64,000 nt of DNA from Aradus depressus (lineage: Eukaryota; Arthropoda; Insecta; Hemiptera; Aradidae), in contig OY759216.1 of the NCBI GenBank assembly GCA_963662175.1, positions 53,027,087 to 53,091,086 on the forward strand, read 5' to 3'. The notes under the pieces are model-generated. The model saw only the letters and a program-made list of their open reading frames with translations. It was not told the DNA's origin and searched no databases. Positions 34,263 through 44,405 of this stretch are shown here, one piece after another; within the stretch, counting starts at the first letter, position 1; each line of letters starts with the position of its first letter. The translations under genes and the position numbers were made by a program.

Positions 34263-34429
34263 TTATTTTATTATATACTAGCAGTAATACCCGGCGTTGC
34301 CCGGGGAACTTTGACTTTTCTACTATTATCTCCTATAAGTCTTTTAAATTCTTCAACAGTACATTCATGATGTTATAATTTTCAATTATTCATACGGAAT
34401 AAGGCTTATAGTCCTTCAACGTCAAACAC

Positions 34430-35129
34430 CCCAGCTAGTAAGTTTTTAGGACCCCTGGGCATCACAGCTAGTATGCGTCTTTCAACGGCGGAAACCACAG
34501 ATAGTGAATACTTAGCATCGCTGGACATCCTAGCCAGTGCGTACTTAAGAACGCTATTGACCGCAGCTAGTATGTGCCTCGCAAGAGCGGACCCCACAGC
34601 TAGTACGAAGTTAGGAACGCTGGGCATCACAGCTAGTAAGTGCCTTGCAACAGCGGACCCCACAGCTAGTACGTAGTTAGACCCACTGGGCATCACAGCT
34701 AGTATGTGTTTTGCAACGGCGGACCCCACAGCTAGTACGTAGTTAGAAACGCTGAGCATCACAGCTAGTATGCTTTTGCAACGACGGACCCCACAGCTAG
34801 TACGTTTTTAGGAACGCTGGGCCCTACAGGTAGTAGGTGCCTTGCAACTGCGGACCCCACAGCTAGTACCTACGTAGTTAAATACGCTGGGCCACACTGC
34901 TAGCGCCTTGCAACAGCAGACCCCACAGCTAGTACGTAATTAGGAACGCTGGGCATCACAGCTAGTAAATGTCTTGTAGGTGCCTTGCAACAGCGAACCC
35001 CACAGCCAGTACATAGTTAGGAACGCTGGGGCTGAGCACTACAGTTAGTAAGTGCCTTGCAACAGCGAACCCCACAGCTAGTACGATATTAGGAACGCTG
35101 GGGCTGAGCACTACAGTTAGTAAGTGCCT
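34430..35129. repeat. 66-bp minisatellite inside the Helitron
   Basis: Units of about 66 bp built from two similar half-units, each with CACAGCTAGTA. Typical landmarks are GGAACGCTGGGCATCACAG and GCCTTGCAACAGCG. The array continues after the R1 insertion at 40373-40430. Reading frames open on both strands follow from the period being a multiple of three and are not genes. Confidence 0.85.
35116..35129. repeat. 14-bp target-site duplication of the R1 element, left
   Basis: GTTAGTAAGTGCCT, exactly repeated at 40373-40386. Joining the two sides restores a normal unit of the 66-bp minisatellite. Confidence 0.93.
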
Positions 35130-35354
35130 GAGTGTCGCCCCAACAGCCGGGGTGAACAGACGTGTCTAAGGTCGCTCCGTATAAGTTCGTTCAAAGTAGC
35201 GGAAAAAGTGCGAAAGTTGAATTTCTGTCGCGGCAGTTAGTGGTCAGAGGCATTTAGGAATATTTCCTGAAAATTTCAGCTCCATCGACCCAACCGCGCG
35301 GCAGTTATAAACAGGTACATTTTTTGTATTTTTGTTGTGATTCCACGGGGCAGG

Positions 35355-36987
35355 ATGGAGAGTCACGCCGAACCCAAGAGTGGGGAGGCTGATGCTTGGC
35401 TCCTCCCACCCCCCACCACTGACCCAGCCAGGCCTTCAGCCCCACTTCCTCTGGTGGGTCCGAACCATAAACTATCCCAGACGGTAGTTGCTGGGCCCTC
35501 CTCAGGGCCAACAGAGCTGTTAATAGACAGCAAAAACGAAGACCCAATGGATGAGGCCCGTGCCATCCAGGCCGAGATCTCGGCCATACTCCGCAAAGTC
35601 AAGGTTAGCGTTACGGACCGCGAACGGGTGAACATGGGGATCGCCCGCCTCCTGGTCCTGATGTCTACGGTGCAGGAGGTGGCCGAGGCCAAGGTCAGGA
35701 TGGCGAAGGAAATCGTGGGGAGTCTGACCGAGACGGTGGCGACAACAATTGCCGCCGGCTTAGCCGGCCTCCCCCAGCGGCCCCTTCCAGTAGGAACAGA
35801 GGCTCTTCCCCTCCCCCACCAGTACAGGACTCTGCCGGAAGAGGGACCAGAAAGACAGGGGAAGAAGAAGAAGAGAGGAGCAGTGATACAGACGCCAAGA
35901 AGTACTACCGCTCCTCCCTCTCCCGTACCTAGTCCAGAAGCGAGCGGTACGAAGACCGAGTTTCCTCCTCCCATCCCAAGGCCCCCACCGCCCCCCCCCA
36001 TTCGTATCCAGTGGAGGGTTGGAGATTGACGGGACCCCTCTCCCGCCCTCTCCCCCCCCGCCCCCTATCACTGATGCCGAATACCCGAGCCCGGCGGCTT
36101 GGACACAGGTGGTTAGGAAGAAGAAGAAGAAGTCGGCCGCCCCTGCAGCAGCACCAGCAGCAGCGGCGACAACCCACCCGGGAAGAAGACCGCTCCTCCC
36201 CACCAAGAGGAAAGAGGACGTCCTCAGACAGCTCGCTACGGCCGGGGAGGGCCAAAACCGCCCTAAGGCCTTCATGGCCGTGGTAGAGCTGTCCAATAAA
36301 AAGGACACGCGCCCGCTGACGGCCGCAATGGACCAGGTGACCCCGGGAGAGCTTGGGATCACCATGTTAAACAGTAGGCCCGCCAGGAGAGGGGGGATCC
36401 TCTTGGAGGTGTCTTCGGCCGAGGAACTCGCGACGCTAACCGCCAGCGCCCGACTCCAAGAGTTGGGTCTGAGGGCGGAGGCGCTGCACAGGAGAAGACC
36501 GCGCTTAGCGGTCTTCGATGTGCCTGCGGGTTGGTCGGCCGAGGACCTCTCCAGGAGATTCCAAGTCCAGCGCCCCACACTCTCCCCCATAGTCCCTATA
36601 TATAAAAAGGGCCCCCCCGGCAGACCAACGGTGCGCTGGGTAGTTGAAACGACCCCTGCGACCCGAAGAGACCTCATCACCACCGGCAGGATCACCCTAG
36701 GGTGGTATACTTGTGCTGTGCGCGACTGCCTGGACGTCACCAGGTGTGGAAGATGCCATGGATTTGGCCACCCGGAGAAACGGTGCCCAAGTAAGGAGAA
36801 GGTGTGTGCTTGGTGCTCCGCTACAGGGCACGACAGCGCCAGCTGCAAGAGGAAGGCGTTGCCGCCGAAATGTTGTAACTGCGGCAGCGGGAAACCGGGT
36901 GCGATCCACAGCGCCGATAGCGCTACATGCCCGTCATATATCCGAGCGCTCGAGAAGTTGGCCTCGCGTACGGACTATGGCGAGTAG
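35355..36987 (+). pseudogene. R1 ORF1 (gag-like protein), broken by a frameshift
   Basis: Start ATG 35355 (MESHAEPKSGEADAWLLPPP). The first frame runs to a TGA at 36027-36029. The second part continues in the next frame from about 36000 to TAG at 36985-36987. The switch falls in a run of C at about 35990-35999, so one base has been gained or two lost, or the assembly is wrong there. Together there are about 543 residues, normal for the clade. The second part has a conserved RNA-binding region (RLAVFDVPAGW, GPPGRPTVRWV) followed by three zinc knuckles: CGRCHGFGHPEKRC, CAWCSATGHDSASC and a longer third CNC...H...C. The protein would package element RNA. The overlap with ORF2 is 11 bases. Confidence 0.88.
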
Positions 36988-39900
36988 AGATGCGGAGCAC
37001 ACGGGTTTCCACGTTGTCCAGCACAACATGCATAGGCGTAAGAGAGTGGCGGATGAGTTGCGAGCACTGGTGTACGCTGAGTCCGTTCAACTCCTGGCTC
37101 TACAGGAGCCCCATTGTATAAGAAATCGCGTGGCAGGCTTCGGTATTGGCCACAGAATAATAACTGGCGCACGGAACAACGAACGGCCTATGGCCGCAAT
37201 CGTTGTGACCGGCCCCCAAGTGGATGTGATGGCGCTCCCCCATCTGTCCACCAGCCATATTGCTGTGGCCTGCATCAGGCACGCCAACGTCGATTGTTAT
37301 GTGATCAGCGGATATTTCCCTCCGTCTGAGAGCATAGACCTACAATTGGGCCACTTGGACCACGTGTTGGATGAGCTGGCGGGACGCCAAGTCATAGTTA
37401 TGGCGGACGCCAACGCCTGGTCTGTCTCCTGGGGATCGGTTCGCACCGACCGCCGGGGCGACAGACTAATGGAGTTGATCGCCCGCCATCACCTGTGCAT
37501 AGTCAACGACCAACATTCTCCGCCCACTTTTCGTAGTGCCAATGGAGAATCGCATATCGATGTCACGTTGGTTTCTGGAGAACTATACAGGGCTGTCGGT
37601 GGCTGGGGAGGCCGAGGGGTTACGTCTAGTGACCACGAAGTCCTAGACGTGAGGCTCTTTGACGCGCAGCTATCGGCAGTCAGGTCTAGGGATCCTCGCT
37701 TTGCAACTCGCAAAGCGATACCGGAAGCCTTCGTGGCCGCCGCTGCTGCCTACTCCTGTGACGAAGAATGGGAAGGTCTCAGGGTTTCCGACCCGGTCGA
37801 CCAGATTGAGGAGGGTGCCGACAGACTCAGTAGTATTCTGCTGAGGGCTGCCGACGAGACCATCCCCAGGAAGGTCGACCGATTGAGGAAAGTCCCCTGG
37901 TGGAGCGAAGACCTCACCCTCGCCAAAAGGGCCGTTTATCGTGCCAGGAGGCGGTACCAGCGGTGCCGAGATCAGCTCCATCGGGTTATTCGCAGGGAAG
38001 AGTACCGGCAGCTCAGCGAGGCCTACGGTCGGAGCATCGAAGCCGCCAAGATAACAAGCTGGAGAAGGTTCGTAGAGGACGAGTCCAGCAAAAACCCGTG
38101 GGGGATTCCCTATCGGATCGCCACTGGGAGGTTCAAGACGGTCGCCCCGGTGGCCTCAATCAGGAATGGCATCCAGCATGCCTTGTCCCTGGAGGAGGCC
38201 AGCGGGATGTACCTACGCCAAGCCTTCCCGGAGGATGACCCGGCAGGGGATACACCCATCCAACATAACATCAGGTGTGCTGCCCGTGACTTGCCGGACA
38301 CGGAGGATGCCCCCGATTGGGATGAGCTGGATCTGACCCTGGTGATTGGGAGGCAGAAGCGTGGCGGCGCCCCTGGGAGCGATCTCATGGACGCGGCCAT
38401 GATCAAGAAAGCCTACCCGGTCATTAAGACAGATCTACTCTACCTGTACAATGCCTGCCTGGGACGAGGCCACTTCCCGAGTGCTTGGAAACGTGCCTTG
38501 GTGTGCACGTTTGTCAAGCCTGGGGATAGGGACCTTTCCTTGGCAAGCAGCTACAGACCGATCAGTCTTCTGTCTCTGTTCGGTAAGATACTGGAAGGAC
38601 TCGTCCTTGACAGGATCCGCACCCAAGTATACGCCTTCGTATCCCCTAGACAGTATGGTTGCTTGAGGGGTAGGTCAACCGAGGACGCGTTGATAACGCT
38701 GAGGTCGGATGTTGAAGGGAACAGAAGCAAATATGCCCTCTGTATCTTCTTCGACATCGCGGCGGCGTTTGACTGCGCCTGGTGGCCTGCCATCCTCACA
38801 CAACTGCGTGCTATGGGACCGCCAAGGAATATATTTGGGCTGATATCCAGTTTCCTCGACGGCCGTTCTGCGACTGTAAGTCAGCTGTATGCCAGCACAT
38901 CAGTGAACATCACTAGAGGATGCCCCCAGGGCTCGGTCTTAGGACCAACACTCTGGAACATACTCCTTGATGGACTGCTCCGTGAACTCGAGAATCATGA
39001 ATATAAGGCCATAGCCTATGTTGACGATCTCGTAATCACGGTGCACGCTGATAACCGGGCAGCTCTGACCCGCACAGCCCAAACCGCCATCGACTTCGTC
39101 GACAGCTGGTGCTGCGCCAATAAGCTGGCCCTCTCACCAAGCAAGACTATGGCCCTGCTAATGAGAGGGAAAACCAACGCCCGCCACCCCTTCTCCTTGG
39201 GGATCCGAGGGATGCGCGTTGAATTCCCGGAGACGGTCACATACCTAGGTGTGAGGCTGGGTCCGGGCTTCAGGGCGACTCCCCACGCTGTTGCCATCAA
39301 AGAAAGGACAAATGCTACTTTCAACGCTCTGAGCTGCCTAGCTCGCGCAACATGGGGCCTCAAGTACTCAGCGTGTAGAACAATCTACACGGGGGTGTTC
39401 GAGGCTGTGGCTCGATACGCTGCTGCAGGATGGTGGTTACGTCCCACCAAGCAGCAGAGAACGAGACTACTGCAGGCCCAAAGAGCTGCCCTCCTGAGAG
39501 TCACAAAGGCCTATCGTACTGTCTCCACTGCAGCGCTACAGGTGCTGGCAGGAGCTCCGCCCATAGACTTGGTCTTGGACGGGGCGGTCGCCTCGTACTA
39601 CTGTAGACGCAATCTGCCCCTGAGAACAGATATAGATGAGCCCTTGCGCCTCGTCCTGGAGGGCGAGCTACGTGGACAGAACAGACCAGAGCGTTGCAAG
39701 GACATAATCCAAGACTGGATAATGGACAGGTGGCAACAACGATGGTCGCACTCCTCCGACGGGCGAACGACATTCACGTATCTACCTGACGTCCGGGTCC
39801 GCCTGCGCTCCACTTGGGTACAACCCGATCACTGGACTTCTCAGGTACTTTCAGGTCACGGTGACTTCAACTCCAAACTCTTCTTCTTCAAGAGGAAGGA

Positions 39901-40063
39901 TAGCCCGAACTGTTCGTGTGGCGGCATAGAGACTGCAGAACATGTGGTCCTCGATTGTCCCCTGTACGACAGGTCTAGGGTGGAGTTGATCCGCGCGACA
40001 GGATCGTACCTGGGATTGACCCTGTTTATCACCTCCTGGCGGGAACAGAAAAAGGCCCTTTGA
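36977..40063 (+). CDS. R1 ORF2: endonuclease and reverse transcriptase
   Basis: 1028 residues, open throughout. The start ATG at 36977 overlaps the end of ORF1 (ATGGCGAGTAG), the usual arrangement for coupled translation in this clade; the frame is open further upstream but that part overlaps the gag zinc knuckles. Endonuclease about 10-225: LLALQEPH (39-46), VMADANAW (141-148), SDH (218-220). Reverse transcriptase about 450-750: SSYRPISLLS (524-533), FFDIAAAFD (591-599, catalytic Asp593), GCPQGSVLGPTLWN (648-661), YVDD (681-684). C-terminal CSCGG...EHVVLDC zinc motif. Compared with the copies at 14469 and 48860 it lacks about 14 residues between SYLGL and the final SWR, an in-frame deletion near the C-terminus. 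It makes the nick and primes reverse transcription at the target. It may still be enzymatically intact, but ORF1 is broken. Confidence 0.93.
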   Translation: MASRDAEHTGFHVVQHNMHRRKRVADELRALVYAESVQLLALQEPHCIRNRVAGFGIGHRIITGARNNERPMAAIVVTGPQVDVMALPHLSTSHIAVACIRHANVDCYVISGYFPPSESIDLQLGHLDHVLDELAGRQVIVMADANAWSVSWGSVRTDRRGDRLMELIARHHLCIVNDQHSPPTFRSANGESHIDVTLVSGELYRAVGGWGGRGVTSSDHEVLDVRLFDAQLSAVRSRDPRFATRKAIPEAFVAAAAAYSCDEEWEGLRVSDPVDQIEEGADRLSSILLRAADETIPRKVDRLRKVPWWSEDLTLAKRAVYRARRRYQRCRDQLHRVIRREEYRQLSEAYGRSIEAAKITSWRRFVEDESSKNPWGIPYRIATGRFKTVAPVASIRNGIQHALSLEEASGMYLRQAFPEDDPAGDTPIQHNIRCAARDLPDTEDAPDWDELDLTLVIGRQKRGGAPGSDLMDAAMIKKAYPVIKTDLLYLYNACLGRGHFPSAWKRALVCTFVKPGDRDLSLASSYRPISLLSLFGKILEGLVLDRIRTQVYAFVSPRQYGCLRGRSTEDALITLRSDVEGNRSKYALCIFFDIAAAFDCAWWPAILTQLRAMGPPRNIFGLISSFLDGRSATVSQLYASTSVNITRGCPQGSVLGPTLWNILLDGLLRELENHEYKAIAYVDDLVITVHADNRAALTRTAQTAIDFVDSWCCANKLALSPSKTMALLMRGKTNARHPFSLGIRGMRVEFPETVTYLGVRLGPGFRATPHAVAIKERTNATFNALSCLARATWGLKYSACRTIYTGVFEAVARYAAAGWWLRPTKQQRTRLLQAQRAALLRVTKAYRTVSTAALQVLAGAPPIDLVLDGAVASYYCRRNLPLRTDIDEPLRLVLEGELRGQNRPERCKDIIQDWIMDRWQQRWSHSSDGRTTFTYLPDVRVRLRSTWVQPDHWTSQVLSGHGDFNSKLFFFKRKDSPNCSCGGIETAEHVVLDCPLYDRSRVELIRATGSYLGLTLFITSWREQKKAL

Positions 40064-40340
40064 CCCGGCGCCGGGGGCGATTGACGGGCCGGGCCCGAGT
40101 CCTACCCCCGGCGACCGCGATGTAGAAGCAGCCCCACTCCACCGATCTCGAGCTCTCTCGGCGCCACCAGGCAGCCGCATCTTAAGGGGGCCCGGGAGCG
40201 CCAGTCTGTCCCGTAAGGGACCAAAGGCTGTCGCCCCCGGACACCCACAGCAACAGTAAATAAAACTATACTATATATATATATATGTACTTCCTCCTTC
40301 CCCGACGATAAGCGGGCCGGGTGATTTACCGGAGCACCCG

Positions 40341-40372
<32 letters not shown>

Positions 40373-40375
<3 letters not shown>

Positions 40376-40386
40376 AGTAAGTGCCT
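40373..40386. repeat. 14-bp target-site duplication of the R1 element, right
   Basis: Partner of 35116-35129, directly after the A-tail. Confidence 0.93.
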
Positions 40387-40429
40387 TGCAACAGTGAACC
40401 CCACAGCGAATACATAGTTACTACTACTA

Positions 40430-42720
40430 CATGTGAAATTCATGACAATCCGATTACCCTTCAATGATTCAGCATTATTTTTATGCTTAGCCCCCCCTCC
40501 CAAATTTGTAAAATGTCACATAGTGTATTTTTTTATTTGACCATCAAGAATCCTACATGTGAAATTTCGTGACAATCCGATCATCCGTTAATGACCTATC
40601 ACTATCTTCAAATTTAGGCCTACACCCATAACCCCCCTCCCGTTCACAATTTTTTGACGTCACACACCCTATTTTTCTATTTGGCCTTTATGAATACTTC
40701 ATGTGAAATTTCGTGACAATCCGATCATCCGTTAATGACTTATCACTATACTTATACTTAGGCCCCCATCAACCCACCCTCCCATTCAAAATTTTGTGAC
40801 ATATACACTCTATATTTCTATTTGGCTTTTAATAATACTACATGTGAAATTCCATGACAATACGACCAACCGTTATTGAGCTAGCACCATATTTATACTT
40901 AGGTCCCCCCGCCTCTACCCCCCCTCCCGTACAAAATTTTGAGCCGTTACACCGCCTATTTTTTTATTTGGTCTTCAGGAATACTACATGTGAAACTTTG
41001 TGACAATTCGATCAACCGTTAATGAGCTAGCTCTATATTTATACTTAGGCCCCCGCACAACCCCCCCCCCCCCCCTCCCGTTCAAAACTTTGGGACGCCA
41101 CACACCTTATTTTTCTATTTGGCCTTCAGGAATACAACATGTGAAATTTCGTGACAATCCGACCAACCGTTAAAGAATTAGCTCTATATTTATACTTAGG
41201 TCCCCCCACAACCCCCCCTCCCGTTCAAAACTTTGGGACGCCACACACCTTATTTTCCTATTTGGCTTTTAAAAATACTACGTGAAATTTCATGACGATT
41301 CGCCCATTAGTTAATGAGTTACCTCTATATTTATACTTAGGTCCCCCCACAACCCCCCCCTCCCGTTCAAAACTTTGGGACGCCACACACCTTTTTTTCC
41401 TATTTGGCTTTTAAAAAGACTACGTGTGAAATTTCATGACCAACCGACCATTAGTTAATGTGTTAGCACTATTTATATACTTAGGCCCCTCTTACAACCC
41501 CCCCTCCCGATCAAAACTTTGGGACGCCACACACCTTTTTTTCCTATTTGGCTTTTAAAAATACTACATGTGAAATTTCATGACGATTCGCCCATTAGTT
41601 AATGAGTTAGCTCTATATTTATACTTAGGCCCCCCCACAACCCCCCCTCCCGATCGAAACTTTGGGACGCCACACACCTTTTTTTTCCTATTTGGCTTTT
41701 AAAAATACTACATGTGAAATTTCATGACGATTCGCCCATTAGTTAATGAGTTAGCTCTATATTTATACTTAGGCCCCCCCACAACCCCCCCTCCCGATCA
41801 AAACTTTGGGACGCTACACACCTTTTTTTCCTATTTGGCTTTTAAAAATACTACATGTGAAATTTCATGACGATTCGCCCATTAGTTAATGAGTTAGCAC
41901 TATTTTTATACTTAGGCCCCCCCACAACCCCCCCTCCCGTTCAAAACTTTGGGACGCCACACACCTTTTTTTCCTATTTGGCTTTTAAAAAGACTACGTG
42001 TGAAATTTCATGACAATTCGACCATTAGTTAATGTGTTAGCACTATTTATATACTAAGGCCCTCCTTACAACCCCCCCTCCCGATCAAAACTTTGGGACG
42101 CCACACACCTTATTTTCCTATTTGGCTTTTAAAAAGACTACCTGTAAAATTTCATGACAATTCGCCCATTAGTTAATGAGTTAGCACTATTTTTATACTT
42201 AGGCCCCCCCACAACCCCCCCTCCCGATCAAAACTTTGGGACGCCACGCACCTTTTTTACTTGTTTAGCTTTTAAAAAGACTACCTGTAAAATTTCATGA
42301 CAATTCGCCCATTAGTTAATGAGTTAGCACTATTTTTATACTTAGGCCCCCCCACAACCCCCCCTCCCGATCAAAACTTTGGGACGCCACGCACCTTTTT
42401 TACTTGTTTAGCTTTTAAAAAGACTACCTGTAAAATTTCATGACAATTCGCCCATTAGTTAATGAGTTAGCACTATTTTTATACTTAGGCCCCCCCACAA
42501 CCCCCCCTCCCGATCAAAACTTTGGGACGCCACACACCTTTTTTACTTGTTTAGCTTTTAAAAAGACTACCTGTAAAATTTCATGACAATTCGCCCATTA
42601 GTTAATGAGTTAGCACTATTTTTATACTTAGGCCCCTCTTACAACCCCCCCTCCCGATCATAATTTTGGGACGCCACATAGCCTATTATTCAATCGGGCT
42701 CATAGGGATGCTACATGGGA
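40430..42720. repeat. Array of about 15 units of a 145-bp repeat inside the Helitron
   Basis: Units spaced about 143-146 bp; the recurring landmark TTTGGGACGCC occurs, for example, at 41661, 41805 (variant), 42235 and 42378. Each unit has CATGTGAAATTTCATGACRAT, then a Y-rich C-tract (CCCCCCTCCC), then CCTATTTGGCTTTTAAAAA. Units at the right are more alike, suggesting recent expansion there. Confidence 0.9.
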
Positions 42721-42767
42721 AGTTTCATAAAAATCCGTCCAACCGTTTGGGCGTGATGCTGGAACAA

Positions 42768-42836
42768 ACATACATACATACATACATACATACATACATA
42801 CATACATACATACAAACAAACAAACAAACAAACAAA
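42768..42836. repeat. (CATA)n followed by (CAAA)n microsatellite
   Basis: About 11 CATA units then about 6 CAAA units, near the 5' end of the Helitron. Such simple repeats are common at this place in arthropod Helitrons. Confidence 0.9.
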
Positions 42837-42862
42837 CCCCCTTTCAGCTTTATTAATATAGA

Positions 42863-42914
42863 TGTATATATATATAATTTTTTTTTTTTACCTATTATTT
42901 TGTACATAATTATA
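42863..42914. other. Gap between Helitron and SINE-1
   Basis: AT-rich flank ending in GTACATAATTAT, which is duplicated after the next SINE. Confidence 0.6.
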
Positions 42915-43266
42915 GGTTAGGTTAGGTTAGGTTTTATGACTCATGCCCGGGCTTTAACTACGAGGTCATATCGCCCACTACCAGAGCGCTCTATCGTCAC
43001 TCTGGTGGACATGAGCCCGACTCTACTGTGGGAGTCCTAAATTTTGCCTACCCTAAATTTTTTATTCACTTAGGGCAGGGGTCTTTAACGAGTACCTGAC
43101 ATCGTACAGGCTCGGGACCATCGCTTAACGTCCCATCCGAAGGACGGCGTGCTTAAGTTTATTTTAGCTCCCAGATAAAATAAACTAAGGGCCTCGGTCG
43201 GGCTACGAACCCACGACCTTGAGCTCAGAAGTCAAGCACGCTTACCACTGAGCTACCGGCGCCCTC
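42915..43266 (-). mobile_element. SINE-1, full-length copy
   Basis: Minus strand. The tail AGGTTAGGTTAGGTTAGG is at 42915-42932 and the head ends GGCGCCCTC at 43266. GTACATAATTAT flanks both sides, a 12-bp target duplication. Confidence 0.93.
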
Positions 43267-43675
43267 GTACATAATTATATAATTTCGTTGTATATATTTT
43301 AATTTTTTTTTTTTTAATGTATTTAATGTTTAATGTCATTCATCAAATTTACTTATAGTTTATACTGATTGTAAATATTCAAAATATAAATATAAAGAAT
43401 AAAAAAAGTTTATGAGAGAACAGTAATCAAATCATCCTCCAGAGTGGAGATGGACCGACCATTCACAAACAGACTGTTATTACAATCTTCATTTCCACAG
43501 GAAATTTTATATAAATCCAAAACTCAGCTGAAACTGGTTGATTGTTTAGAGAAAGGAAGTAATCTATAGAAAGTATGAGAGGTTATAACAATCCATTTTG
43601 TTCTAGATAGAAACACAACGTTGCAATCAAGAAACAGATGTACCTAACTGCACCAAACGTTAACTTAGGTTGCAA
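43267..43675. other. Intron 1 stretch without a called gene
   Basis: AT-rich. Nothing recognised. Confidence 0.5.
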
Positions 43676-43677
43676 AA

Positions 43678-44235
43678 AGTCGGTGAGTCAACGTAAATGT
43701 ACTTCCCCAGGACGAAATAATTAACTTTGTTTTCGCTCTCCCACTCAAACCAATTTGGTTAAAATCAATAGGTGTCTTCTGAATTATCATACAAATTTTG
43801 TAATGATACATTTCTTAATAGGGGTTTTTTGAATTGGGCTCCCTCTCTCTGATCCCCTTTCCCCTTTTGTCAAATTTAGCAGAAAATTTCTAGGTATCGT
43901 CTTCATTGAATTTTGGATTTACATATGAAATTTCATGTCGATATATCGATTATTTCGGCAATCATTGGGGTTTTTGTGTTAACCCCCTCCCCAAACGCCC
44001 CTTACCTTTAAATTAAATTTTTTTTGTGTGTATAGTATCTATGACGTTCTGAGTTAAATATAAAATGTTGTGTCTATACATTCATTCTATCGAAAGTTAT
44101 CGTTTTAGAGAAACACTTTTTTTATTTTTGGAATTAAGGAGTTGGAAAACATGAAATTTTGATGAAAACTCGACATGATATTTTTGGCCGATTACATAAC
44201 TTCCCCTATACTTGTTGTAGCTGGAAGTAAAATAT
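43678..44235 (+). repeat. Rep-A copy
   Basis: Plus-oriented, near-complete: GTCGGTGAGTCAACG and GTACTTCCCCAGGACGAAA at the start, three central units, and CATAACTTCCCCTATACTTG with GAAGTAAAAT at the end. It ends about 165 bp from the Sans exon 1 donor. Confidence 0.75.
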
Positions 44236-44405
44236 GTTCTAGTCTTCATCCTCTATACTACATTAAAAATGTCTATGATCCGAGTGAGAACATTTTCTGC
44301 AATTATCCGTTACAGTACCTTGTCAAATTGTCGTGATTTTCCAGCAAGTAAGCTACGAATTCCAAACATTCTTATGATACCAAAATTAACGAAAATTGTG
44401 CTTAC

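Larger units (their letters stand above)
35130..40372 (+). mobile_element. R1-clade non-LTR retrotransposon, complete length
   Basis: 5.24 kb: 5' UTR 35130-35354, ORF1 35355-36987 (frameshifted), ORF2 36977-40063, GC-rich 3' UTR, and an A-tail of 32 bases at 40341-40372. It is flanked by a 14-bp duplication. It belongs to the R1 clade by gag with three zinc knuckles, an apurinic-type endonuclease, an RT with YVDD, and a C-terminal C-x-C...H...C motif; the 14-bp duplication length fits as well. Unlike classical R1 it is not in 28S rDNA but in a minisatellite. Its GC content and codon usage stand out sharply from the AT-rich intron. Confidence 0.93.
34278..42862 (-). mobile_element. Non-autonomous Helitron with nested R1 retrotransposon
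   Basis: Read on the minus strand. It starts TCTATATTAATAAAG at 42862 and ends in CTAG at 34281-34278. Eight bases before the CTAG is a hairpin CCCGG/CCGGG with loop GCAACG (34290-34305 region). The flanks are A before and T after, as expected for Helitron insertion between A and T. Without the R1 element and its duplicated 14 bp it is about 3.3 kb. Inside, in order from its 5' end, are (CATA)n and (CAAA)n microsatellites, about 15 copies of a 145-bp repeat, then a 66-bp minisatellite. No Rep/helicase gene is present, so it would have relied on an autonomous relative. Confidence 0.82.

Noticed and set aside
34406..34762. 118-codon open frame on the minus strand (repeating VLAVGSAVAKH-like units)
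   Set aside because: It arises from the 66-bp minisatellite, whose period is a multiple of three.
35363..36848. Long open frames of 212 and 362 codons on the minus strand opposite R1 ORF1
   Set aside because: Shadow frames in GC-rich antisense of a clear gag gene; no domain.
36713..36976. Upstream extension of R1 ORF2 from a GTG
   Set aside because: It overlaps the zinc-knuckle part of ORF1 in another frame, and a normal ATG with the typical 11-base overlap exists at 36977.
35130..40372. Classical R1 in 28S rDNA
   Set aside because: Flanks are a Helitron minisatellite; no rRNA sequence was seen in the window.
40430..42720. CRISPR-like array because of regular spacing
   Set aside because: Whole units are repeated without unique spacers, and the context is eukaryotic transposon DNA.
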